Assembly (NCBI GenBank): GCA_910585825.1
Contig: CAJUEY010000010.1
Coordinates: 20,977-84,976, forward strand
DNA length: 64,000 nucleotides
Direction: 5' to 3'
DNA from: an uncultured Lachnospiraceae bacterium
Lineage (GTDB): Bacteria > Bacillota > Clostridia > Lachnospirales > Lachnospiraceae
A program made the position numbers and the translations under genes. This document shows positions 27,340 to 36,200 of the stretch, one piece after another. Numbering within the stretch: the stretch's first letter is position 1; the number at the start of each line of letters is the position of its first letter. The notes under the pieces are model-generated. The model made no database searches. It had not been told where the DNA came from and saw only the letters and a program-made list of their open reading frames with translations.

Positions 27340-28536
27340 ATGACAATTGTAACATTAAAAAAGGGAGAAGGAAGAAGCTTAAAATCCGGAGGCATGTGGA
27401 TTTTTGACAACGAGATTGCGTCCATTGTGGGAACCTTTCATAACGGAGATATTGTAACGGTACATGATTTTGACGGATATCCCATGGGAAAAGGATTCAT
27501 CAATCAGAATTCTAAAATCCGGGTCCGCATGATGACAAGAAATCACAGACAGGAGATTGACCGGGAATTTCTGCGGATGCGCATCAAAGAGGCATGGGAA
27601 TACCGGAAACGGACCGTAGACATTTCAAGCTGCCGCCTGATTTTTGGAGAGGCGGATTTCCTGCCGGGATTTGTGGTGGACAAATTTTCGGATGTGCTGG
27701 TCGTGCAGTCCCTGGCTCTTGGAATCGACAGATTGAAATTAGAATTGGTGGATCTTCTAAAAGAAGAACTTTCAAAAGACGGCATACAGATTCGCGGCGT
27801 CTATGAACGGAGCGATGCAAAAGTCCGGAGCAGCGAAGGATTGGAGCGTATCAAAGGCTTTATCGGAGAGGCGTTTGATACCAAAGTGGAAATCACAGAA
27901 AATGGCGTGAAATATCTGGTGGATGTCAAAGACGGGCAGAAGACGGGATTTTTTCTGGATCAGAAATATAACCGCCTGGCCGTTCAGAAATTGTGCAAAG
28001 ATATGGAAGTACTGGACTGCTTTACCCATACAGGCTCCTTTGCTTTGAATGCAGGAATTGCAGGAGCCAAAAGCGTCATCGGCGTAGACGCCTCAGAGCT
28101 TGCTGTGAAACAGGCCCAAGAAAATGCGAAGTTAAACGGTCTGGAAGAGACAGTGCAGTTTCAGTGTGCAGATGTGTTTGAATTGCTGCCGGAACTGGAA
28201 AAGCAGAAAAAGCAGTTTGATGTTGTTATTTTAGATCCTCCGGCCTTTGCCAAATCCAGGAATTCACTAAAAAATGCAGTAAAGGGGTATCGGGAGATAA
28301 ATATCCGGGCAATGAAGCTGGTAAGGCCCGGGGGTTATCTGGCAACCTGCTCCTGCTCTCATTTTATGGATTACGAGCTGTTTACAAAGACCATTCATCA
28401 GGCGGCGCAGAATGTACATAAACGGCTCCGCCAGGTGGAGTATCGTACGCAGGCGCCGGATCATCCGATTCTCTGGGCGGCAGATGAAAGCTATTATTTA
28501 AAATTTTATATCTTTCAGGTATGTGGGGAAAAATAA
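27340..28536 (+). CDS. Class I rRNA methyltransferase (RlmI/COG1092-like)
   Basis: A 398-residue SAM-dependent cytosine-C5 type methyltransferase. The N-terminal PUA-like RNA-binding domain (about 1-75) has KKGEGRSLKSGGMWIFDNE. A middle domain carries GFFLDQKYNRLAV. The Rossmann fold has VLDCFTHTGSFALNAG for SAM binding and the catalytic loop VILDPPAFAKSR. CSCSHFMD near the end is also conserved. AAAGG ten bases upstream supports the ATG at 27340; an ATG at 27331 in the same frame cannot be excluded. The family methylates 23S rRNA in Escherichia coli; the exact site here is inferred. Confidence 0.85.
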   Translation: MTIVTLKKGEGRSLKSGGMWIFDNEIASIVGTFHNGDIVTVHDFDGYPMGKGFINQNSKIRVRMMTRNHRQEIDREFLRMRIKEAWEYRKRTVDISSCRLIFGEADFLPGFVVDKFSDVLVVQSLALGIDRLKLELVDLLKEELSKDGIQIRGVYERSDAKVRSSEGLERIKGFIGEAFDTKVEITENGVKYLVDVKDGQKTGFFLDQKYNRLAVQKLCKDMEVLDCFTHTGSFALNAGIAGAKSVIGVDASELAVKQAQENAKLNGLEETVQFQCADVFELLPELEKQKKQFDVVILDPPAFAKSRNSLKNAVKGYREINIRAMKLVRPGGYLATCSCSHFMDYELFTKTIHQAAQNVHKRLRQVEYRTQAPDHPILWAADESYYLKFYIFQVCGEK

Positions 28537-28590
28537 AAATTTTGATATGAAGAAAAACAGAATATGAGATATGATATGCAGTCATGATTT

Positions 28591-28626
28591 AAGGACAAAG
28601 CCAAGTATGCGAGCTTTGTCCTTATT
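28591..28626 (+). terminator. Terminator after the methyltransferase gene
   Basis: AAGGACAAAGC pairs perfectly with GCTTTGTCCTT, followed by ATTT. It marks the edge of the accessory island. The gap 28537-28966 also has the inverted repeat at 28713 and two near-identical direct repeats of AATATTTTTTTCAAT at about 28748 and 28797. Confidence 0.75.
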
Positions 28627-28712
28627 TCGTGTGTCATATGTTTGAAAAAAGCCTCCGGCGCCGGATCTTTTGTAAAAAATTCAAGTATGTCGGCAAGAGC
28701 CGGAATTTAAGT

Positions 28713-28735
28713 ATAAAGTGTCATACTTTATGACA
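28713..28735 (+). repeat. Left 23-bp inverted repeat flanking the recombinase
   Basis: This 23-bp sequence is the exact reverse complement of 30179-30201. It contains the inner palindrome TGTCATA-N3-TATGACA plus a 6-bp asymmetric tail. It lies 231 bp before the recombinase start. Confidence 0.85.
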
Positions 28736-28966
28736 AAAGAAAACGAAATATTTTTTTCAATTTATATGACTATACACCTACGATTCTATAAAATCAATAT
28801 TTTTTTCAATATATATTGATGTCAATTAGGAATTTTTTATGCCTGAATTTGATCAAAAAGATATTGTTTTGCATTATTTCTGGTCATTTTTCTGGTCAGG
28901 CCGCTGCATATCGGAACAAAAAAATCTGTTATTGTTAAGAGAAAATTATACAAAGGAGGAAGTTTT

Positions 28967-30193
28967 ATGGCGCGAAGAGGAGAAAATATCAGAAAGAGAA
29001 AAGACGGACGATGGGAAGCAAGATTTATCAGTGGATATAAAGAAGACGGCAAGGCCAAATATATATCTATCTACAGAAAATCTTATGCAGAGGCAAAAGA
29101 TGCAAAAAACAAGATGGTGGCAGAAAAACTTACCCATGACGCTTGTAAGGAAAAACGTCCGTTGATTCAAACAACATTTGGCGCTCTGTTGACAGATTGG
29201 CTGCATTTTATCCGAAGAGATGTAAAAGAATCTACGTATTCCCGCTATACGGCGATCATTGAGAAGCATATCCGGCCGGAGCTGGGAGAGATTCTCTTAT
29301 CTGATTTAAACAATGAAGATATTGATTGTTTTACAGTGAAAAAACTGGAGGAAGGAAACCTGAAAAAATCCGGTGGATTATCACCAAAAACAGTGGGCGG
29401 ATTTCTTTCCATCATTCGTCTGGCATTGGATTACGGCATAGAACGGGGATATGACTGTTCCGGTCATATTGTGATTCATCATCCAAGGCAGAATATGCCT
29501 AAAATTCAAATCCTTACCTGCGAAGAACAGCAGAAATTAGAACAAATCCTGCTGGAAGAAAACAGTACGATTAGTTTCGGGATTCTGCTCAGCCTGTATC
29601 TGGGGCTGCGGATTGGAGAAATCTGTGCGCTGCGTTGGGAGGATTTTGATATGAAAAATGGACTTGTGCATATCAGCAGATCCATACAGCGTATTCCAAA
29701 CATGAATTTTGAAACAGATTCTGAAATAAAAAATAAAACAAAAATTGTAATCGATCATCCCAAAACAAATTGTTCGATCCGCAACATTCCGATTCCCGCC
29801 GCACTGTTTCCAGTCGTAAAGGAATATCAAAAAAAGGAAGAGTTTTATGTATTGACAGGAAACAATTCTTATTTAGAACCAAAGGGATATTACAGAAAAT
29901 ATAAGCGGATTATAAAAAAATGCGGATTGGATCATTTTAATTATCATGCGCTGCGCCATACATTTGCCACGCGCTGCGTAGAAAACAATTTTGATATCAA
30001 GTCGTTGTCAGAAATTTTAGGACACGCCAACGTCTCTACGACGCTTCAGAGGTATGTACATCCTTCTGTCAATTTGAAACGGCAGCATATGGACCGGTTG
30101 GGAACTATCGCTGTTTATGGTCAAAATTCTGGTCCCACAGATTCAGAAACACAGGATTCCGGAGAAGAAAGGGCAGACTGTCATAAAGTATGA
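28967..30193 (+). CDS. Tyrosine recombinase/integrase
   Basis: A 408-residue site-specific recombinase. The N-terminal arm-binding domain (RRGENIRKRKDGRWEARFISG) and a SAM-like core-binding domain (about 70-170) precede the catalytic domain. Catalytic Arg is in LYLGLRIGEICALRW. The His-x-x-Arg box is YHALRHTFAT. The next box is LGHANVSTTLQRYVH, containing the His and the nucleophile Tyr. AAAGGAGG precedes the ATG. No excisionase, phage or conjugation gene accompanies it. It sits directly before the regulator of the pilus island, and its last codons lie inside the right inverted repeat. An integration role or a DNA-inversion switch are both possible. Confidence 0.9.
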   Translation: MARRGENIRKRKDGRWEARFISGYKEDGKAKYISIYRKSYAEAKDAKNKMVAEKLTHDACKEKRPLIQTTFGALLTDWLHFIRRDVKESTYSRYTAIIEKHIRPELGEILLSDLNNEDIDCFTVKKLEEGNLKKSGGLSPKTVGGFLSIIRLALDYGIERGYDCSGHIVIHHPRQNMPKIQILTCEEQQKLEQILLEENSTISFGILLSLYLGLRIGEICALRWEDFDMKNGLVHISRSIQRIPNMNFETDSEIKNKTKIVIDHPKTNCSIRNIPIPAALFPVVKEYQKKEEFYVLTGNNSYLEPKGYYRKYKRIIKKCGLDHFNYHALRHTFATRCVENNFDIKSLSEILGHANVSTTLQRYVHPSVNLKRQHMDRLGTIAVYGQNSGPTDSETQDSGEERADCHKV

Positions 30194-30201
30194 CACTTTA
30201 T
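30179..30201 (-). repeat. Right 23-bp inverted repeat flanking the recombinase
   Basis: Exact inverted copy of 28713-28735. It overlaps the final codons and stop of the recombinase gene. The two copies bracket about 1.49 kb. Confidence 0.85.
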
Positions 30202-30281
30202 GGCCGCAAAGATACATGGAATATAGTGGGGAATGTATTTCGTGCGCATTTGACAAAGGCTGAAAGCTAAGAGGAGTAGAG

Positions 30282-31475
30282 ATGGAAAAAGTAAATACGT
30301 TGTATGTTCAGATGTTTGGAAACTATCAAATACGTTATAATGGGTATCCGTTGACAGGGGGAAAGATTCGGGATACTCAGTTTACCGGCTTGATGCAGAT
30401 GCTGTTTCATCATGTATCCGGCGGAGTGGCCAGAGATTGTCTGGAAGATGCGCTGTTAGGGGACAGAGATGTGGAAAACCGCCATCAGGCATTGCAGACA
30501 ATTGTATATAAAGCCAAAAAAAAGTTGAAAAATATGGGGCTCCCGGAAGAGAATTATATTGTTTTGGAAAAGGGAGTATATTTTTGGACGTCGCAGATAC
30601 CAGTCGTGGAAGATGCGGCGGTTTTTGATGATTTTTTTAACCGTGCGGAACTGTCTGAAGAGAAAGAGGAGAAACTGACGCTTTATCTGGAGGCGTGTTA
30701 TACATATCAGGGAGAATTTCTTCCTATGCACACAGCAGTTTTGTGGGCAAGTGCGGAAGCAAGGCGTTATAGAAAGCAGTTTTGCATATGTGCAGAACGG
30801 GCAGCGGAGATTTTGAGGGAAAAAGAAGACTGGGTTCGTCTGGAAGAATTGGGCAGATATGCCTCCGGCATTGTTCCATATTCTGACTGGGAAAGTCTGA
30901 CTATGGAGGCGCTGATAAAAAGAGGGCGTATTGAGGAAGCCAGAAAGCTATATGCAGATACGGTAGACGGTTATTTGAACGAGCAGGGGGTTTATCCTTC
31001 CGCAAAAATGATGGATATGATGGAGAAACTGGGAAACCAAATCAGGCATTCCTATGAGGTTTTAGATCACATTCAGAAGGGATTGACGGAGAATCAAGAG
31101 GATATTTTGGGCGGATATCAGTGTTCCTATCCCGTGTTTTGCGGTATTTACCATATGATCGGCAGAATGATGGAACGAGGAGGGCAGAGCGTTTATCTTA
31201 TGCTGTGTACATTGGTAGACAGTAAAGACAATCCTATGAAAGAAGGGAAGCGCTTAGAAGAGACGTCTGTACGATTGGGAGAAGCGATACAGATGTCTAT
31301 CCGGCATGGGGATATTATCAATCAATATGGAAACGGGCAGTTTTTAATTCTTCTGGTCAACACTACCAGAGAAGATTGTGAAATTGTGAAGAAACGCATA
31401 AATCAGAAATTTATGATGGGACGACAGAGAATTCACGTGCAGTATCATGTAAATAATGTGATTTGTACTATATAA
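30282..31475 (+). CDS. BTAD/SARP-type regulator with degenerate GGDEF-like tail
   Basis: A 397-residue cytoplasmic regulator. Residues 1-95 resemble an OmpR-like winged helix of SARP regulators (LYVQMFGNYQIRYNGYPL, HQALQTIVYKAKKKLKNMG). Residues 100-260 are the helical bacterial transcriptional activator domain. The last ~115 residues look like a cyclase fold, RHGDIINQYGNGQFLILLVN, where a GGDEF motif would stand. It reads GNGQF, so diguanylate cyclase activity is unlikely. GAGGAG precedes the ATG. It is the only DNA-binding protein next to the pilus units, so it is the likely activator of both. Confidence 0.75.
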   Translation: MEKVNTLYVQMFGNYQIRYNGYPLTGGKIRDTQFTGLMQMLFHHVSGGVARDCLEDALLGDRDVENRHQALQTIVYKAKKKLKNMGLPEENYIVLEKGVYFWTSQIPVVEDAAVFDDFFNRAELSEEKEEKLTLYLEACYTYQGEFLPMHTAVLWASAEARRYRKQFCICAERAAEILREKEDWVRLEELGRYASGIVPYSDWESLTMEALIKRGRIEEARKLYADTVDGYLNEQGVYPSAKMMDMMEKLGNQIRHSYEVLDHIQKGLTENQEDILGGYQCSYPVFCGIYHMIGRMMERGGQSVYLMLCTLVDSKDNPMKEGKRLEETSVRLGEAIQMSIRHGDIINQYGNGQFLILLVNTTREDCEIVKKRINQKFMMGRQRIHVQYHVNNVICTI

Positions 31476-31571
31476 ACACGCATTTTTTTTCAAATGGATA
31501 GCGATTGGGATAGCGGCAGACTGTTAATATGGAAACGTAAAATGCAGTGGAAATGGAAAGGATAAATAACA

Positions 31572-32045
31572 ATGAAAGCAGCCGGACATTATATTGGGAC
31601 GCCAAATGGGATTGTACTATGTATCAGTCATAAAGACGGAGAAATTGTCAGAGGCTGCTTATATCATGGTTATAGCAGAGAAGGGATACCTTTTTATGGA
31701 TATGAGGAAGTCATAAAGATTGCGGAGCAATTCTTTAATGCACTTGGTTTTCCCCATATGGGAACCGGTGACAGGGATATATCCGGACGAACGTATCGCT
31801 GTCAGAAAAGAGAAGGGATGGCAAGGGTGATGGGCGATAAAGAATTATTAGGACAGCATGGCGATATGGGGACATTTGTCGTCCGTGTACAGCATAGACA
31901 GCACAGCAGCTGGCAGGGAAGAGTTACTTATCTGGATAAAAACCAGACAGTGTGTTTCCGGTCGGCATTGGAGCTGATAAAAATGATAGACGGGGTTTTG
32001 GATGAAGTGGAAGAATCAGAGGAAACCAGTGAAAAAGAAGAGTAA
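31572..32045 (+). CDS. Conserved hypothetical protein, pilus-island associated
   Basis: A 157-residue soluble protein. A small N-terminal part is followed by the distinctive TFVVRVQHRQHSSWQGRVTY segment and FRSALELIKMIDGVLDE. The Glu-rich tail is probably disordered. I recall similar proteins near clostridial surface-protein loci, but no function is known. AAAGGA precedes the ATG. It lies between the BTAD regulator and unit A, 12 bp before the coiled-coil gene, and has no second copy before unit B. A regulatory accessory role is a guess. Confidence 0.6.
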   Translation: MKAAGHYIGTPNGIVLCISHKDGEIVRGCLYHGYSREGIPFYGYEEVIKIAEQFFNALGFPHMGTGDRDISGRTYRCQKREGMARVMGDKELLGQHGDMGTFVVRVQHRQHSSWQGRVTYLDKNQTVCFRSALELIKMIDGVLDEVEESEETSEKEE

Positions 32046-32057
32046 AGAGGTATTGAT

Positions 32058-32609
32058 ATGGCAGAAAAAGAATTGAGAAAGTTGAAACGAAGAGAGCTTT
32101 TGCAAATGCTTCTCATGCAGTGTGAAGAAACAGAAAAGCTTCAGCAGGAAACCGACGAGATGAAAGAAAAGATGGACGCTGTTCTTGAGAGCTACGAACG
32201 TTTAAAGAAGAAACTGGACGTGAAGGATGAACGTTTAAATGAAAAAGATGCCAGAATAGCGGTGCTCAAACATGAGATTGATGAAATGAAGACGGAGAAG
32301 GAAGCGGGAGAAACAGAGGCTGCGTCTATTATGGATGCGGTCAGCTGGTTAAGCGAGATATTTGAAGAAACCAGAAAAGCGTTGGAACAGTATATGTCAA
32401 ATGAAAAAATACAAGAGATAAAGAAAAATCCTTTTGAAAAAGGAAAGGCGGCAAATACCCGTAAAAAACAGAATTTATTTCGGAATGGACAGATCATTTC
32501 GATGAATCCCGGACAGACCGCAAACAGCCTGGAAGATAGTTCGTCCTCTGCGGAAAATACAGACATGGAATGTGGAATGGCCGCGGCGTCAGGTGACATT
32601 TATGGATAA
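32058..32609 (+). CDS. Unit A gene 1: coiled-coil protein of unknown function
   Basis: A 183-residue charged protein with no membrane segment. Residues 1-85 form a long coiled coil (LRKLKRRELLQMLLMQCEET onward, then ERLKKKLDVKDERLNEKD). The end is a low-complexity linker finishing GDIYG. Its counterpart in unit B (47830-48354) keeps the first 65 residues and the last five almost unchanged while the middle drifts. The stop overlaps the signal peptidase start by 8 bases, so the two are coupled in translation. It could scaffold assembly or regulation in the cytoplasm; no function is known. Confidence 0.7.
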   Translation: MAEKELRKLKRRELLQMLLMQCEETEKLQQETDEMKEKMDAVLESYERLKKKLDVKDERLNEKDARIAVLKHEIDEMKTEKEAGETEAASIMDAVSWLSEIFEETRKALEQYMSNEKIQEIKKNPFEKGKAANTRKKQNLFRNGQIISMNPGQTANSLEDSSSSAENTDMECGMAAASGDIYG

Positions 32610-33213
32610 GGAAAATCCGGATCTGGAGAATTCAGATGAAAAAAATCTTGAAATTCCTCCTATAGAGCTGCTGAGGGAAGAACTTGCCAGAGAAGAGCTC
32701 AAATACGCCTTTCGCAGGACGCTTTGGAACATTATGGTCATTCTGATCGTAGTTGCGGCAATTACAGCATTAGTGGCGACGCGGCTGTTTGTACTGATTC
32801 AGATTAAAGGAAACAGTATGGAACCGGCAATGGCGGATGGTGAGATCGTATTTATCCGTCAGACAAAAGAAGTGGAACAGGGAGAGATTGTAGGATTTTA
32901 TTATGGCGGCAGAATACTTTTGAAACGCGTAATCGGCAGCGCCGGCGATCATATCAATATAGACGGAGACGGCAATGTGTACATCAATGGCGAAATGCTG
33001 GAAGAACCCTATGTGGCAGAGAAAAATCTGGGAAAATGCGAACTGGAATTTCCCTATGAAGTTCCGGAGGGAATGGTATTTGTGCTGGGAGATAATCGAT
33101 CCGTATCTATTGACAGCCGGATTCGTTCGATTGGCTGTGTGGAGAGAGAGCAAATTGTCGGTAAAGCAGTATTTCGGGCGTGGCCGATGGTGCGCATGGG
33201 AATGATACACTAG
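32602..33213 (+). CDS. lepB: Unit A gene 2: signal peptidase I (Ser/Lys type)
   Basis: A 203-residue membrane-bound serine protease that removes secretory signal peptides. A cytoplasmic N-terminus is followed by one transmembrane segment (about 42-62). The catalytic Ser72 is in GNSMEP and the general base Lys108 in LLKRVIGSAGD. The C-terminal GDNRSVSIDSR box completes the family. I start at 32602, inside the end of gene 1, because the unit B copy starts at the same place; a longer frame from 32572 is not conserved. It probably processes the giant protein, pilin and other standard substrates of the unit. Confidence 0.9.
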   Translation: MDKENPDLENSDEKNLEIPPIELLREELAREELKYAFRRTLWNIMVILIVVAAITALVATRLFVLIQIKGNSMEPAMADGEIVFIRQTKEVEQGEIVGFYYGGRILLKRVIGSAGDHINIDGDGNVYINGEMLEEPYVAEKNLGKCELEFPYEVPEGMVFVLGDNRSVSIDSRIRSIGCVEREQIVGKAVFRAWPMVRMGMIH

Positions 33214-33272
33214 AAAATCCCCTCACTGCCGAAAGGCGCAAAGGGATATGACAGGGTAGGAAGGTGAGAAAG

Positions 33273-36200
33273 ATGCAGAAACTTGTGAAAGAGTATTTAG
33301 ACGAGCTGAACAAACGGCAGAAAAAGAGCAGAAAAGTCCGTATTGCGGTAATTCTTTTGGCTGTAATGGTCGTGGGAAGCGTGGCGGGCGTCCTGACGCA
33401 GTATGGCGTTGCTATGACGGGCAAGGCAAAATGCGGACTGGAAGAGCATGCCCACAGCGAAGATTGTTATGAAGATGTGCTGATCTGTGAAATCACAGAA
33501 GGAGAAGGCCATACCCATACGGCGGAATGCAGTTATCCCGAGGAATTGATCTGCGGACTGGAAGAATCCGAAGGACACACTCATACGGAAGAATGCCTTT
33601 TTCCGGAAGAGCTGATCTGCCAGCAGGAAGAATCCGAAGAACATACGCATACAGAAGCGTGTTATCAGACGCCGGAAGGATATGCCTGCGGACAGGAAGA
33701 ATCCGAAGGCCATACCCATACGGAAGCGTGCTATCAGACGCCGGAAGGATATGCCTGCGGATTAGAAGAAGGCAAAGGCCATGGGCATACAGAGGAATGT
33801 TACAGAAGAGAGCTTGTCTGTGAAAAGGAAGAACATACCCATGCGGATATCTGTTATACAGACGCGGCTGCAGATGTGGAAGATTCCTCAGTCTGGGATC
33901 GTCAGTATGCAGCAGTGGAATGGAAAGGAATCTGGGGAGCAGATCTGGCGGCGGCGGCGCAGATGCAGCTGGGGTATCAGGAAAGCGCCAATAATTATAT
34001 TATTATGGCGGACGGCATTCATAAAGGCTATACCCGGTACGGACAATTTATGGGTGATCCGTATATAGACTGGGACGGAGCGTTTGTAAATTTCTGTATG
34101 CATTATGCAGGATTAAGCGCATACAATCTGTTCCCGACAGAAACAGAAACGGCAAAATGGTGTGAAGAATTTATAAAAATCAGAGAAGAAAACGCGGCGT
34201 ATCTGACAGCGCCGGAGAACTATACGCCAAAAACCGGAGATCTTATCTTCTTTCAGAGAGAAGGAGAAGAGACCGGAAATCAAATGGGCATTGTGTCTTC
34301 TTATGAAACGGAAACATCAACGCTGCGGATTATAGAAGGAAACAGTGGAAACGAAGTAAGAGAAAATACATACAACATAGGGGATGGCCGTATTGTCAGC
34401 TATTTAAAGATCAGTGAATTGGAAAGCGCGGTTAAGTCATCTGAAGGAGAAGAAACAGAGGATGCAGCGGAAACAGTGGATGAGGCAGAAGAGCCGGAGG
34501 AAACCGTAAAGGGGCGTACAATGACTGCGGAAGGTCCGGATTATACGGTGACAGTAAGCTTTACGGCAGAAGCAAAGATTCCCGCAGACGCTGTTTTGGA
34601 AGTAAGAGAGATTGCGCGAAACAGTGAAGAGTATCTGGAATATTACAGACAGTCTCTTGCAGCTATGGATGTAGAAGAGATGGGCTTTGCCAGATACTTT
34701 GACGTGACGTTTTTATCAAACGGAACAGAAATTGAACCGTCTGCTCCGGTGGATGTGAAAATCAGCTATGCCGGCAGCATTGCTATAGAGGAAGATGCAA
34801 GCGGCAATGCAGTGCACTTTTCCAAAGACGGCACAGAGGTTTTAGACGCCGGGATTGACCCGGAAGAACATTCCTTTACCTTTACACAGAGCAGTTTTTC
34901 CGTAGTGGGAACCGTAGTGGCGAAACCGGGCGGCTCTTATTATTACAGAGGAGGCGTACCGGAAGATTTAGACGGGAAAACCTTTTTGCTGGAAACAGTG
35001 CAAAACGGCAATTCTGTTTTTCTGACAGGAATAGAAACCATAAATGATGACGGCGTAAGGGGATTGGAAGGAAGCAGGGCAGAGGAGCTGGCTTCCATAG
35101 AAAATCCGGAAGAGGAAAAACTCTGGACATTTCATAAAGTAGATGAAACAACATATCATATCCGGAATGTGGGTTTGGGAACCTATTTAAATATCGACGG
35201 TTCCAACGTAACAATGGAATCAGAAGCATTTGAACTGAAAGTGGAAACCGATTCTGATCTGATTACTATCCGCAGCGGAAAATATGTTTTGGACGCCGGA
35301 GACAGTAATTGTATTCTGGCGGCAGAAAAAAGGAAAAGCGAACTGGAAAGCCATAATAAATTCCGGCTGTTTGGCATGGGGACGGATTATACGCTGACGG
35401 CGGAGGGAGAAGATTACCGGATTACTTTAAACCTTTCAGCGCCGGAGGGGCTGTTCGCCGGTGTGGAGTTTACGGCGGAAGAGATTACGGGAGAGACGGC
35501 GGAAGCCTATTCCAGAAAAGCACAGGATGCATTGGGATTAGAAAAAGTGGGATTTCAGAGGTTTTTTCATCTGGGATTTGACAAAGAAATTCCGGATGAG
35601 CTGATCCATGTGAGCAGTGTGGAGGTTCAGTATAAAGACAATGCAGAAGGTTTTGACATCAATGGAGTGGGAAGCCTTGTCCAATTTAAAGGAGCCAATG
35701 ATCTGGTATTAAGCGCAGAAGGCGCAGAAACGGCGGACGCTGCAGAAGATGAGGGGGCGGCTCTGCAATATGATGAAATCCAGGAGGCGGTTTTAAATAC
35801 AGCCATTAATGGAAGGGCGAATACAATTTCTGCGGAAATATCAGAGCTTGCTGATATCGGAACCGTATGGACGGCGTCTACAGGGGAGCTTTATTATCAA
35901 ACCTATATTAACAGCACGGATGATCTGAATGGAAAAGATTTCCTCATTTCCAATGTTCAGTCGAACGGGAATCCAAGTCTTCTTATGGGGGCTGCAAGTA
36001 AATCACTGGATAATAATGCATCCGGACTAGCCGGAGAAAGTTTTGCCGGCGGACCGGTTGTGAGTTGGTCAGACAGTATGGTGCTCTGGCGCTTTGAAAA
36101 ACAAAATAACGGAACATTCCGTATCAGGAGAAGCGACAAAACAGCAGGAGCCAGATATTTGAATATATCAGGCTATAACGTAAGTGTCAGCACAAGCGCG

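Noticed and set aside
28967..30193. Prophage or integrative element beginning at the recombinase
   Set aside because: No phage, conjugation or replication genes follow and no direct att repeats were seen; the flanking repeats are inverted.
33430..33860. DNA repeats within the giant genes as a CRISPR-like array
   Set aside because: The repeats are imperfect, in frame and encode the Cys-His protein units.
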